Shown piece after piece: positions 7,592 through 14,848 of a stretch of DNA of 27,146 bases. Within the stretch, counting starts at the first letter, position 1. Each line of letters begins with the position of its first letter. Source of the stretch: an uncultured Planctomycetaceae bacterium. Lineage in GTDB: Bacteria > Planctomycetota > Planctomycetia > Pirellulales > Pirellulaceae. Below the pieces are notes generated by a model, which ran no database searches, was not told the DNA's origin, and saw only the letters and a list, made by a program, of their open reading frames with translations. The DNA is taken from NCBI GenBank assembly GCA_903921945.1, contig CAIXSC010000466.1:1-27146 (forward strand). The letters are read 5' to 3'. A program made the position numbers and the translations under genes.

Positions 7592-8617
7592 ATGAGTCGT
7601 AAACGGCTCCGACTTTCGCGCTCCGCGTTCACACTGGTGGAATTGCTGGTGGTGATCGCGATTATCGGCGTTCTCGTGGCGCTGCTATTGCCCGCCGTCC
7701 AAGCGGCCCGTGAAGCGGCTCGCCGCACGCAGTGTACGAACAACCTGAAGCAGATCGGGTTGGCGCTGCACAACTACCACGACACCCACAACGTGTTCCC
7801 GCCCGCGCTGATCGGCAGCGGTCGCGCGAACTTCCCGGCCTGGAACACTCAGGTAAAAAACACAACGGGCTGGGCCCTGATGCTGCCGCAGTTCGAGCAA
7901 GGCGCCGCGCACAGCCAGTACAATTTCAATCTCTGCTCCAGCATGTCGTCACCTTACGGCTTGGCCGTCATGGGAACCGACGCGACAAATGTGGCGATCG
8001 CCAGCTTGCGTCTGAAGATGCTCGAGTGCCCGTCTTCGCCGGTCGCGGGCGAGAACGTCTTGAGCGGTGCTGGGACGCCCGGCGACTTCTACAGCCGCAA
8101 CAATGCGAAACGGACCAACTACCTGTTCTCCGCGGGCGGATTCACGGACTACAGCGACCGCTACGGAGTCTATGGTGGCGATGTCCGCCAAGGCGCGTTC
8201 GGCAACGACGGCGCGGCCACCTTCGCTGGCATCACCGACGGCACGAGCAACAGCATCGCGGTCGGTGAAGCGACTGGCGGTTCGGGAATCAAGGGCAAGA
8301 CTTCCAGCGCCTATGGGCCATGGGGTCTCACCGGCACCCACACCTGCTGCCATGGCTACACACCGGGCTCGTCGTCCACCGTCATCAGTGCCAGTACGAA
8401 CAGCCTGCCGTACGGTAACGACTGGAACATCAATCGTCCTTACCAGAACGACGCGCTGCGACGAACCTATGCCTGGGTCTACAACAGCATGCATCCGGGC
8501 ATCGCGTCGTTTGTGCTGTGCGACGGCTCCACTCGCGGCATTTCGCAGACCATCAACTACGATGTGCTCTGCCAATTGACCTACATTCACGACGGCAACC
8601 CCGTCGGCAACTACTAA
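7592..8617 (+). CDS. DUF1559 pilin-like protein (prepilin N-terminus, H-X9-DG tail)
   Basis: The ATG at 7592 has a strong GAGGGG ribosome site about 9 nt upstream; the open frame upstream to 7232 is not needed. The 341-residue product begins with a basic leader and the type IV prepilin/pseudopilin motif, with cleavage expected before F13 and the conserved Glu at +5 (E17 in FTLVELLVV). A long hydrophobic helix and the family block AAREAARRTQCTNNLKQIG follow. NYHDTHNVFPP, then a beta-rich domain with GITDGTSNSIAVGE, and the C-terminal H-X9-DG motif (H301, D311-G312) complete a typical DUF1559 protein. Planctomycetes carry many paralogues of this family. Their role is unknown; an exported, pseudopilin-like surface protein is the usual inference. 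A lipoprotein gene of the commonly associated type follows on the same strand. Confidence 0.95.
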   Translation: MSRKRLRLSRSAFTLVELLVVIAIIGVLVALLLPAVQAAREAARRTQCTNNLKQIGLALHNYHDTHNVFPPALIGSGRANFPAWNTQVKNTTGWALMLPQFEQGAAHSQYNFNLCSSMSSPYGLAVMGTDATNVAIASLRLKMLECPSSPVAGENVLSGAGTPGDFYSRNNAKRTNYLFSAGGFTDYSDRYGVYGGDVRQGAFGNDGAATFAGITDGTSNSIAVGEATGGSGIKGKTSSAYGPWGLTGTHTCCHGYTPGSSSTVISASTNSLPYGNDWNINRPYQNDALRRTYAWVYNSMHPGIASFVLCDGSTRGISQTINYDVLCQLTYIHDGNPVGNY

Positions 8618-8679
8618 GACGAACACGCCCCGGGAATCGCTCCATCGGCATTTGGTTGCTCGATCTGGCCAAGCATCTC

Positions 8680-8694
8680 GCCAAGAGACTTGGC
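8680..8694 (+). terminator. Short hairpin behind DUF1559 gene (weak candidate)
   Basis: GCCAAG (8680-8685), a 3-nt loop and CTTGGC (8689-8694) form a perfect 6-bp hairpin 63 nt after the DUF1559 stop. No T-tract follows, so termination is uncertain. It may belong to the larger structured spacer. Confidence 0.25.
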
Positions 8695-8742
8695 TACTCG
8701 CGACCGGCGACTGGTGGACGACTTTTGGGGAACTCGGCTTTT

Positions 8743-8811
8743 GCAAGACGGCGGTTCGAAACTGGCCCTTGGAAGCTTCTTCGGGCTGGTTTCGCGTACC
8801 AAGCCGTCTGC
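8743..8811 (+). ncRNA. Long nested stem-loop in the DUF1559-lipoprotein spacer
   Basis: An 11-bp stem pairs GAAACTGGCCC (8758-8768) with GGGCTGGTTTC (8783-8793), including two G-U pairs, around a 14-nt loop. It is enclosed by GGT/ACC (8753-8755 with 8798-8800) and by AGACGGC/GCCGTCT (8746-8752 with 8803-8809), with two more pairs beyond a bulged A. The whole structure spans about 69 nt and ends 63 nt before the lipoprotein start. The two G-U wobbles favour RNA on the + strand. It could be an attenuator, an RNA-processing or stability element between the two genes, or an independent RNA. I recognise no known family. Confidence 0.45.
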
Positions 8812-8874
8812 TTTCCTCACTGAACTGAAATCGATTTTGTAGACCAAGCCACCTGATTGGGAGTTGATCGTTTT

Positions 8875-9342
8875 ATGCTGCGTAGGAATGGGTTGTTCGC
8901 CGCCACGCTCGCCGCGTTGTTCCTTGTCGGTTGCGGAGGCGACGACTTCAGTGTTAAGACCGTCACCGTATCCGGCAAAGTCACGATTGGTGGCCAGCCC
9001 GCGAAGGGCATCAATGTGCATTTCCTGCACGAAAAGGCCTCTGGCTTCGGCAAGACCGATGACAGTGGTAACTTCAAGTTGATTCAAGGAGCCGTGGCCG
9101 GCGAGAATCGCGTGTACTTCACGATGGCCAGTGGCGACACCAAGTTCGACAATCCGGAAGGTGGCATGGACGCTGGCCAGCTTCAGGCGATGGCGCAGGC
9201 GGCCACACCGGGCTCGGCCGCCGCGAAGAAGCTCGGTGTCGTGATACCTCCCGAGTTCAGCGATCCGGCGAAAACCCAGCTCAGATTCGTCGTCCCGCCA
9301 TCCGGTTCGGACGCCGCCAATTTCGAGTTGCCCAAGTTCTAA
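8875..9342 (+). CDS. Small lipoprotein with carboxypeptidase-regulatory-like domain
   Basis: The ATG at 8875 is preceded by GGGAG about 11 nt upstream. An in-frame TTG at 8857 is less likely because it would bury the signal peptide. The 155-residue protein has a lipobox (LVGC, C20) after a basic-hydrophobic signal, so it should be a lipid-anchored protein. The mature part starts with GGDD and then VSGKVTIGGQPAKGINVHF, the beta-sandwich pattern of carboxypeptidase-regulatory/transthyretin-like domains, with TDDSGNFKL as the usual second strand pair. A C-terminal extension is rich in Ala and Gly. Small lipoproteins of this type commonly follow DUF1559 genes in planctomycetes, which suggests a joint surface function, but none is demonstrated. 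Confidence 0.9.
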   Translation: MLRRNGLFAATLAALFLVGCGGDDFSVKTVTVSGKVTIGGQPAKGINVHFLHEKASGFGKTDDSGNFKLIQGAVAGENRVYFTMASGDTKFDNPEGGMDAGQLQAMAQAATPGSAAAKKLGVVIPPEFSDPAKTQLRFVVPPSGSDAANFELPKF

Positions 9343-9361
9343 AGGCCCATCTGCCGATCCT

Positions 9362-9393
9362 TCTCGCCAGAGTGACGCACCATTCTGGCGAGA
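9362..9393 (+). terminator. Stem-loop after lipoprotein gene
   Basis: TCTCGCCAGA (9362-9371) and TCTGGCGAGA (9384-9393) are perfect inverted 10-mers around a 12-nt loop, extendable inwards by three pairs including one G-U. The stem begins 19 nt after the lipoprotein stop. No T-tract follows, so it may act as a 3'-end stabiliser or as a non-canonical terminator. Confidence 0.6.
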
Positions 9394-9700
9394 GGCCGGC
9401 ACCGGTGTACCGAGCTCCCGGAAATGCGGAGAAGTCCGGTCGTGTGGTCGCGTAGCGACAACCGATGGTAGCGAGCCGTTTCAACGCCTCGCTGAAAGGC
9501 CGCTCGCAATCAGCCACGAATCTTGAGCGAAACGCGGCGCTCGAAGTCGAACCCGCCTTGGTCCAGCTTGGCGGGATGACTTGTCGGATGGGAATCGAAC
9601 AGTGGCTGGCACGATGCCCGTTTTGTCCAACGGAGTGTAGCCGGGAAACCGTATTCCACGGAACTCCCGGACAGACGATAAGAAAACCGTGGATGGCGAT
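9394..9700. other. Convergent intergenic region with further stem-loop (9471-9507)
   Basis: No gene is supported here. GCGAGC (9471-9476) and TTTCA (9479-9483) pair with TGAAA (9493-9497) and GCTCGC (9502-9507), giving an 11-bp interrupted stem. A smaller GTCGC/GCGAC hairpin lies at 9447-9459. The region separates the 3' ends of the lipoprotein gene and the oxidoreductase gene. Confidence 0.5.
9641..9670 (-). terminator. Stem-loop after cytoplasmic Gfo/Idh gene
   Basis: CCGGGA (9641-9646) pairs with TCCCGG (9665-9670), enclosing CCGT/ACGG (9649-9652 with 9658-9661), for 10 pairs in all. On the minus strand it lies 31-60 nt past the stop at 9701, the expected place for the end of the seven-gene run. 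It lacks a T-tract. Confidence 0.5.
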
Positions 9701-10789
9701 CTATTTCGCGGCGGTAGCGCGGGCTTTAAGCTTCGGGTCGCTGGCCAACGGCAAAGTGACCGACTTGCCGAGTTCCGCCGCCTTGTAAATGGCGAGGATG
9801 ATTTCAACCGAGCGGCGTCCCTCGAGGCCATCGACCAGTGGCTGGCGGCCTTTCTTAATGGCGTCAAGCACATCGCGGAAGAGCAGCATGTGGCCGTGAT
9901 GGCCGATCGCCGCCGGGTCGGAGGCGCCGCCTCCCGTTTTGGTGCGGTCCGCCATTTTGGCGAGTATCGCTTCGTCGCGTTTCGTCATTTTGGCGAACGC
10001 CCACGTCTTGAGACTTTCCTCTTCCAGCACCACCGAGCCTTCCGATCCATGGATCTCGACGCGCTTCAATGAGCCGGGAAAGGCGGCGGTCGTGGCTTCG
10101 ATGACGCCGAGCGCGCCGTTGGCGAATTTCAAGGTCGCCATCGCCACATCTTCCACTTCGATCCGCTGGTGGGCGAGCGTGGCGGTGACCGCCGAGATCT
10201 CGACAACCGGTCCCATAATCCATGTCAGCAGGTCGACGCTGTGGATCGCTTGGTTCATCAACGCGCCACCACCGTCGAACTTCCACGTGCCGCGCCAAGC
10301 GCCGCTATCGTAGTACTGTTGCGTGCGGAACCACTTCACGTAGGCGTCGCCGACCGTCAGCCGTCCGAAGCGGCCGCCGTCGACCGCCGCTTTGAGCAAC
10401 TGCGACGATTCGTGGAACCGCGAAGGGAAGATTGTCGAAAGTGTCACGCCCGCCTTCTCGCACGCTTTGATGATCGCGTCGCAGCGGGACAAGGTGATTT
10501 CCAGCGGCTTCTCCACGATCACATGTTTGCCTGCCTTGGCGGCCGCGATCGCTGGTTCCATGTGCGCGCCGCTGGGTGTGCAAATCGTGACCACATGGAT
10601 GTCCGGGTTCGCAAGCATCTGGTCGAGATCATGGTAGGCGCTGCAACCAATCTCGCCCGCCAACCGATCCGCGGACGCGGCCACGGTGTCGAAGCAGCCG
10701 ACAACCTTGGCGCCGCGCAGGTCCGCCACGGCCTTCGAGTGGAACTTGGCGATCATACCGCAGCCGATAAGTCCGAAACCGATGGCCAT
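9701..10789 (-). CDS. Gfo/Idh/MocA-family oxidoreductase, cytoplasmic
   Basis: The protein has 362 residues, starts at the ATG at 10789 and has a GGAG about 10 nt upstream. It is a canonical family member: GLIGCGMIA (residues 6-14) is the dinucleotide-binding loop, TPSGAHMEPAIAAAKAGKHVIVEKP ends in the catalytic triad E93-K94-P95, and GGGALMNQAIHSVDLLTWIMG holds the substrate-side Asp/His. There is no signal peptide, unlike the oxidoreductase at 2643-3770, so it should work in the cytoplasm on a sugar, inositol or related polyol with NAD(P). The exact substrate cannot be read from the sequence. It lies 78 bp after hemG on the same strand and is probably the last gene of that run, although the gap leaves room for its own promoter. 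Confidence 0.93.
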   Translation of the reverse strand: MAIGFGLIGCGMIAKFHSKAVADLRGAKVVGCFDTVAASADRLAGEIGCSAYHDLDQMLANPDIHVVTICTPSGAHMEPAIAAAKAGKHVIVEKPLEITLSRCDAIIKACEKAGVTLSTIFPSRFHESSQLLKAAVDGGRFGRLTVGDAYVKWFRTQQYYDSGAWRGTWKFDGGGALMNQAIHSVDLLTWIMGPVVEISAVTATLAHQRIEVEDVAMATLKFANGALGVIEATTAAFPGSLKRVEIHGSEGSVVLEEESLKTWAFAKMTKRDEAILAKMADRTKTGGGASDPAAIGHHGHMLLFRDVLDAIKKGRQPLVDGLEGRRSVEIILAIYKAAELGKSVTLPLASDPKLKARATAAK

Positions 10790-10867
10790 CTGGCGAATAC
10801 TCCAGGAGACAATGAAAGAATGGGGCGCGGTCGCGAAAATAGCGAACGCCGCGAGCGTGGCGGCGGA

Positions 10868-12481
10868 TTATAGCAGGCGCCCGCGGAGTTGCTCCACGAC
10901 CCGGGCCGCCGCCCGTTCGCCGCTGCGAACACAGAACGGGATCCCCACGCCTCGATAGGCGTTGCCCGCCAGCGCGAACCCGGGATGAGCCGCTTCCAAC
11001 GCCTCGATCCGATCGACCCGCTCAAGATGCCCGACATGGTATTGCGGCATCGCCCCGTCCCAGCGCACCACGTCGCTGAACACGGGCGGGCCGCTCAGTC
11101 CCAGTAGCTTGTTCAGGTCCTCATGCGCCGCTTCACGCAACTCCGCATCGCCAAGCTCGAGCAATTCGGGCTGGCACGCCCCGCCCAGGAATGTGCGCGT
11201 GATCACCAGATCGTCCGGCGCGCGGCCCGTGAATTTCACACTCGCGAAACTGCCCGACAAAATCCGCATCCGTTCCACCAACGGCACGACGAAGCCAAAG
11301 CCGTTGAGCGGATGGCGAATGTCCGCGCGTCGATAAACGCCCAGCACGATCGCCGCTCCCGCCACGGGAATCCCGCGCAGCTCCGCCGCCAACGGCTCCG
11401 ACCACGAGGCGACCAATGCCGCTGAGCGCGGTGCTGGCGTCGCCAGAATGACCGCGTCGAACGGCTCCGTCCGCGACGGCTCGTCAGGCCGACCCGCGGT
11501 CACCATCCAGACCGTCGACCGATTGGCCTGCGCCGACGACGAAGAGCTTGGATCGACAGACAACGATGCCGACGCCGACGCCGATGCAGACGCCGATGCG
11601 TGGGGGAACCCGGATGTTGGTCTGGAGGATACCCCGGAAGCGGCGGAGAGCGAATCGCCGGCGAGCGTCAACGGATGGATCGCGGTCACGGGCGTGTCGA
11701 TCCGCAACGAACCGGGCCGCAATCGCGCGACAATCGCGTCTATAAAGCTTGACATGCCATCCCGCGGCGCGACGAACAGTCCATACCGGGCGCCACTGCC
11801 AATGCGAGCATCGCGGACCGTCGCCGCGTGTTCGCTCGGACGCCGAGCCGCTCGCTGCGCGGCGCGTGTGCCGCGAATGACGCTGCCGTGTCGCTGCTCC
11901 ATTTCCACGAATTGCCGCATGGTCGCGGCCATGCTCAACTTGGTCGGATCCGCCGTGTAGATGCCCCCGATCAGCGGTTGAATGAGCCGCTCGTAGGCTT
12001 CACGGCCAAAACGCCGCACGGAGAAGTCCCGCAAACTTTCGTCGCTCGACGCTTGCCGCTTGCGGATGAACCACTCGGCCGCCAGCCGCAGTTTGCCTCG
12101 CCAACTGAGCAGCGGTGTGCGAAGCATCGGACCGATCCGCGCCGGGCTCATCAGGGTGAACCCTTCGGGCACTTCCACCAATTGGCTGCGGTGTACCACG
12201 AACGCTCGCCGATCCCGCTCGTTGGTATCGATCAGTTGGTCGGCGAACCCGATGCGTTGGCACAGTTCGAGCGCCCAGGGCTCGCGAGTGATGAACATGT
12301 CGGCCGAGCGTTCGATGAGGCAACCGTCTTGGCGCAGCGTGCCGAGGACGCCACCCCACCGCGGCGCGCTGTCGAACAACACCGTTTCGCAGGCCGGGGC
12401 AATCTCTTGCAGTCGATGAGCGGCCGCCAGGCCGGTAATCCCGCCTCCGACCACCGCGATGCGGACCGGAGCTCGATTCAT
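10868..12481 (-). CDS. hemG: Protoporphyrinogen (or coproporphyrinogen) oxidase, FAD-dependent
   Basis: The 537-residue protein starts at the ATG at 12481, which overlaps the folD stop (ATGA). The FAD-binding motif VVGGGITGLAAAHRL (residues 10-24) is followed by WGGVLGT and RSADMFITREP, then the PPOX signature LIQPLIGGIYTADPTKLSMAATM. The C-terminal ALAGNAYRGVGIPFCVRSG is the second FAD-contact block. It oxidises protoporphyrinogen IX to protoporphyrin, or coproporphyrinogen III in the coproporphyrin-dependent heme pathway; these close relatives are not separable by eye. The symbol hemG is used in the sense of the hemY/PPOX-type enzyme, not the E. coli flavodoxin-like HemG. Typical members have about 450-470 residues. 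The excess here is a low-complexity Ala/Ser insertion and an Ala/Arg-rich stretch. It follows folD and the cytochrome genes. Confidence 0.93.
   Translation of the reverse strand: MNRAPVRIAVVGGGITGLAAAHRLQEIAPACETVLFDSAPRWGGVLGTLRQDGCLIERSADMFITREPWALELCQRIGFADQLIDTNERDRRAFVVHRSQLVEVPEGFTLMSPARIGPMLRTPLLSWRGKLRLAAEWFIRKRQASSDESLRDFSVRRFGREAYERLIQPLIGGIYTADPTKLSMAATMRQFVEMEQRHGSVIRGTRAAQRAARRPSEHAATVRDARIGSGARYGLFVAPRDGMSSFIDAIVARLRPGSLRIDTPVTAIHPLTLAGDSLSAASGVSSRPTSGFPHASASASASASASLSVDPSSSSSAQANRSTVWMVTAGRPDEPSRTEPFDAVILATPAPRSAALVASWSEPLAAELRGIPVAGAAIVLGVYRRADIRHPLNGFGFVVPLVERMRILSGSFASVKFTGRAPDDLVITRTFLGGACQPELLELGDAELREAAHEDLNKLLGLSGPPVFSDVVRWDGAMPQYHVGHLERVDRIEALEAAHPGFALAGNAYRGVGIPFCVRSGERAAARVVEQLRGRLL
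11565..11600 (-). repeat. Six 6-bp units (ASAS...) inside hemG
   Basis: Six consecutive GAYGCN hexamers (11565-11600 on the + strand) encode an Ala-Ser alternation in the oxidoreductase. It is followed in protein by further Ser-rich sequence (DPSSSSSAQ). The insertion falls between the substrate-binding part and the second FAD block, where PPOX proteins normally have only a short loop. Confidence 0.8.
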
Positions 12482-13356
12482 GCGTGCGCCAATTCCGCGG
12501 CGTGAAGCGTGTTATGCAGCAACATCGCGACCGTCAGCGGTCCGATGCCACCGGGCACCGGCGTCAAGTGCGAAGCGACTTCCCGCACCGACTCGAAATC
12601 GACGTCGCCCACCAAGCCCGATTCCAGGCGATTGATGCCGACATCCACCACCACCGCGCCGGGTCGCACCATCCGCGCGTCAATCAGTTTTGCGCGGCCA
12701 ATCGCCGCGATCAAAACGTCGGCCTCGGCCGTAACCGCGGCCAAGTCGGGTGTTCGGCTATGGCAAACCGTCACCGTCGCATTGCACAAGTCGGGCCCCA
12801 GGTGGGAATCCTTGGCGCCCAGCAACAACGACAGCGGCCGGCCCACAATGTCGCTACGGCCCACAATGACGACTCGCTTGCCCGCCACCGACAAACCGTA
12901 CCGGTGCAGGATCTGCAGCACGCCATGCGGCGTGCAGGGTAAAAAACGCGGCCGCCCTTGGGACAGCAGCCCGACATTCTCGGGGTGGAACGCGTCGACG
13001 TCCTTGCGCGGATCGATCGCATCCAATACTCGATTCGCGGACATACGTGACGGCAACGGCAGTTGCACCAGGATGCCGTGCACGGCCGGATCGGCATTCA
13101 ACCGCATGACACACGCGAGCAACTGGTCTTCGGTCGTGGCCGCGTCGAGGCGAATCAGATCGCTCGCCAACCCCACGCGTTCACAAGCTTGCTGCTTGTT
13201 CCGCACATACACTTGGCTGGCCGGATCTTCGCCGACCAACACGGCGGTCAACTTGGGAACCGCCCCGTGGCGTTGTCGAAAACGGTCGACCTTCTCCCGC
13301 ATGGAATCTTGCAGTTCGCGGGCCAAGGTCTTTCCATCGAGGAGCTGTGCGGTCAC
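12478..13356 (-). CDS. folD: Bifunctional methylene-THF dehydrogenase/methenyl-THF cyclohydrolase
   Basis: The 292-residue protein starts with GTG at 13356, which overlaps the stop of the DUF1501 gene as GTGA. No clear ribosome site precedes it, so translation is probably coupled. FolD interconverts 5,10-methylene-, 5,10-methenyl- and 10-formyl-tetrahydrofolate with NADP in the cytoplasm. The catalytic motif YVRNK places Y50 and K54 at the same numbers as in E. coli FolD. Other signatures are GILVQLPLP, DPRKDVDAFHPENVG, PCTPHGV, VVIVGRSDIVGRPLSLLL, VTVCHSRT, DVGINR and TPVPGGIGPLTVAMLLHNT. Length matches the family. It is odd to find this housekeeping gene between a surface-protein block and hemG, all coupled by overlaps. 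Confidence 0.98.
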   Translation of the reverse strand: MTAQLLDGKTLARELQDSMREKVDRFRQRHGAVPKLTAVLVGEDPASQVYVRNKQQACERVGLASDLIRLDAATTEDQLLACVMRLNADPAVHGILVQLPLPSRMSANRVLDAIDPRKDVDAFHPENVGLLSQGRPRFLPCTPHGVLQILHRYGLSVAGKRVVIVGRSDIVGRPLSLLLGAKDSHLGPDLCNATVTVCHSRTPDLAAVTAEADVLIAAIGRAKLIDARMVRPGAVVVDVGINRLESGLVGDVDFESVREVASHLTPVPGGIGPLTVAMLLHNTLHAAELAHA

Positions 13357-14816
13357 TGCGGCGGGGCTTTCGGGGAGAAAGAAGAAGCAAGAGTCGATTC
13401 GAGCACATCGCCGCGACTGACGGGGAAGGTGCGTCCCTGAGCGTCCAGGAATGCGGTCCCCGGGGCGTAACCCAGGCAGTGCAGGATGGTCGCCGTCACA
13501 TCTTCCGGGCGAACCCGGCCGTCACGCGGTTGCGCACCCAAGCGGTCCGATGAGCCGTGAATCATGCCGCCGCGGACTCCGCCGCCAGCCAGGGCGATCG
13601 AGAACACGGGCCCCCAGTGGTCTCGGCCCGCTCGCCCATTGAAACGCGGCGTGCGACCAAACTCGGAAAGGCAGACGACCAAGGTCTCGTCCAGCAATCC
13701 GCGGCCATCGAGGTCTTCGATAAGGGCTGAAAACGCCGCGTCCAGTGGCGGCATCAGGACGTTCTTCAAGCGGTCGGATTCCTTCGAATGCGAATCCCAG
13801 CAAGGCGCGTCCGAGGGCTCTTCCGGTCCGCGGAACCAATTCACTTGGACGAGCCGCACGCCGGCTTCGACCAACCGCCGCGCCAACAGCGTGCTCTGGC
13901 CAAACTGCGTCATGCCGTAGCGTTCGCGAGTCGCTTGCGTCTCCATTTCCAGATTGAAAGCGCTGCGCGAGCGAGCCGATCCCAGCAGATTGAACGCTCG
14001 CTGCGTCTGCTGGTCATACGCGCCGATCGCTCCCGTGCGCTCGGCTTCGTCCAACCGGCGGTTGTACAGCCGCAACAGCGATTGACGTTGTTCCAGCCGT
14101 TCCGCCGGCACATCCACCGGCAGGTGAAACTCGGGGATGTGGTAATTCGCCGACGCGGGCTCGCAACGAAACAGCCATGGATCGGCATTGCGCCCGAGAA
14201 AGCCCGCATCCTGTCCCGGCCAAACCGATCCATCGGTGTTGAAAATGTGTTTCGGCAGCCTCACGGCAGCCGGGAGCTCTCCGCGCGACGCCATCAACCG
14301 TTGGGCGACGGCTGCCAAGCAGGGCCAATCGTTCGGGGCGCCAGGGTTGGCGTTTTCCCGGTTCATCGGCACGTGGGGACGTCCGGTGAGCATGTAGTAG
14401 CCGCTGGACGAATGCGCGTTGTCGTCGGTGGATACCGCGCGCAGCAGACACAGCTTATCGGCGACGGTGGCCAATTTCGGTAGCAGCGAACCGATTCGCA
14501 TGCCCGGCACGCGGGCATCGATCGGGCCGAAGTCGCCTCGAACCTCGGCCGGCGCATCCGGCTTCGGATCCCAGGTTGAATGTTGCGGAGCGCCACCCAT
14601 GAGGAACAGGAGGATGCACGACTTCGCTCGCCCGGGGCTCGAAACGATGTGGGCCCCGGCCGAATTCGAGGACAAGCCGCCCGCTGCTTGGACGGAGTGT
14701 CCGCCGAGTAATGCTGGCAGTCCAAGGCCCAACAGGCCGAGCCCGCCAATGTGCAACATATCGCGGCGCCGTGTTTGGTCGCACAGCCGCGCCGCTCCGC
14801 CCCGCAGTGTGATCAT
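13353..14816 (-). CDS. DUF1501 family protein, Tat-exported
   Basis: The 487-residue protein starts at the ATG at 14816 with GGGAG 8 nt upstream. A twin-arginine-like signal (TRRRDMLHIGG, residues 15-25) is followed by a Gly/Leu-rich hydrophobic segment ending HSVQAAGG. The DUF1501 core has ILLFLMGGAPQHSTWDPKPDAP, SGYYMLTGRP, a middle VNWFRG segment, WDSHSKESDRLKNVLMPPLD, LSEFGRTPRFNGRAGRDHWG and a terminal ATILHCLGY. The fold resembles alkaline phosphatase/sulfatase proteins, with no proven activity. It is a paralogue of the DUF1501 gene at 1-360 and, like it, follows a cytochrome-type DUF1549/DUF1553 gene, here with a PSCyt1-WD40 gene between. The upstream gap is 32 bp, and its stop overlaps the folD start. 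Confidence 0.94.
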   Translation of the reverse strand: MITLRGGAARLCDQTRRRDMLHIGGLGLLGLGLPALLGGHSVQAAGGLSSNSAGAHIVSSPGRAKSCILLFLMGGAPQHSTWDPKPDAPAEVRGDFGPIDARVPGMRIGSLLPKLATVADKLCLLRAVSTDDNAHSSSGYYMLTGRPHVPMNRENANPGAPNDWPCLAAVAQRLMASRGELPAAVRLPKHIFNTDGSVWPGQDAGFLGRNADPWLFRCEPASANYHIPEFHLPVDVPAERLEQRQSLLRLYNRRLDEAERTGAIGAYDQQTQRAFNLLGSARSRSAFNLEMETQATRERYGMTQFGQSTLLARRLVEAGVRLVQVNWFRGPEEPSDAPCWDSHSKESDRLKNVLMPPLDAAFSALIEDLDGRGLLDETLVVCLSEFGRTPRFNGRAGRDHWGPVFSIALAGGGVRGGMIHGSSDRLGAQPRDGRVRPEDVTATILHCLGYAPGTAFLDAQGRTFPVSRGDVLESTLASSFSPKAPPQ

Positions 14817-14848
14817 TCGCCAGACTCCCGCCTCGACCGCGCCGCCGC

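Noticed and set aside
9465..9788. + strand open frame of 107 codons in the convergent gap
   Set aside because: It runs into the oxidoreductase gene in antisense, crosses stem-loops and has no ribosome site or similarity.
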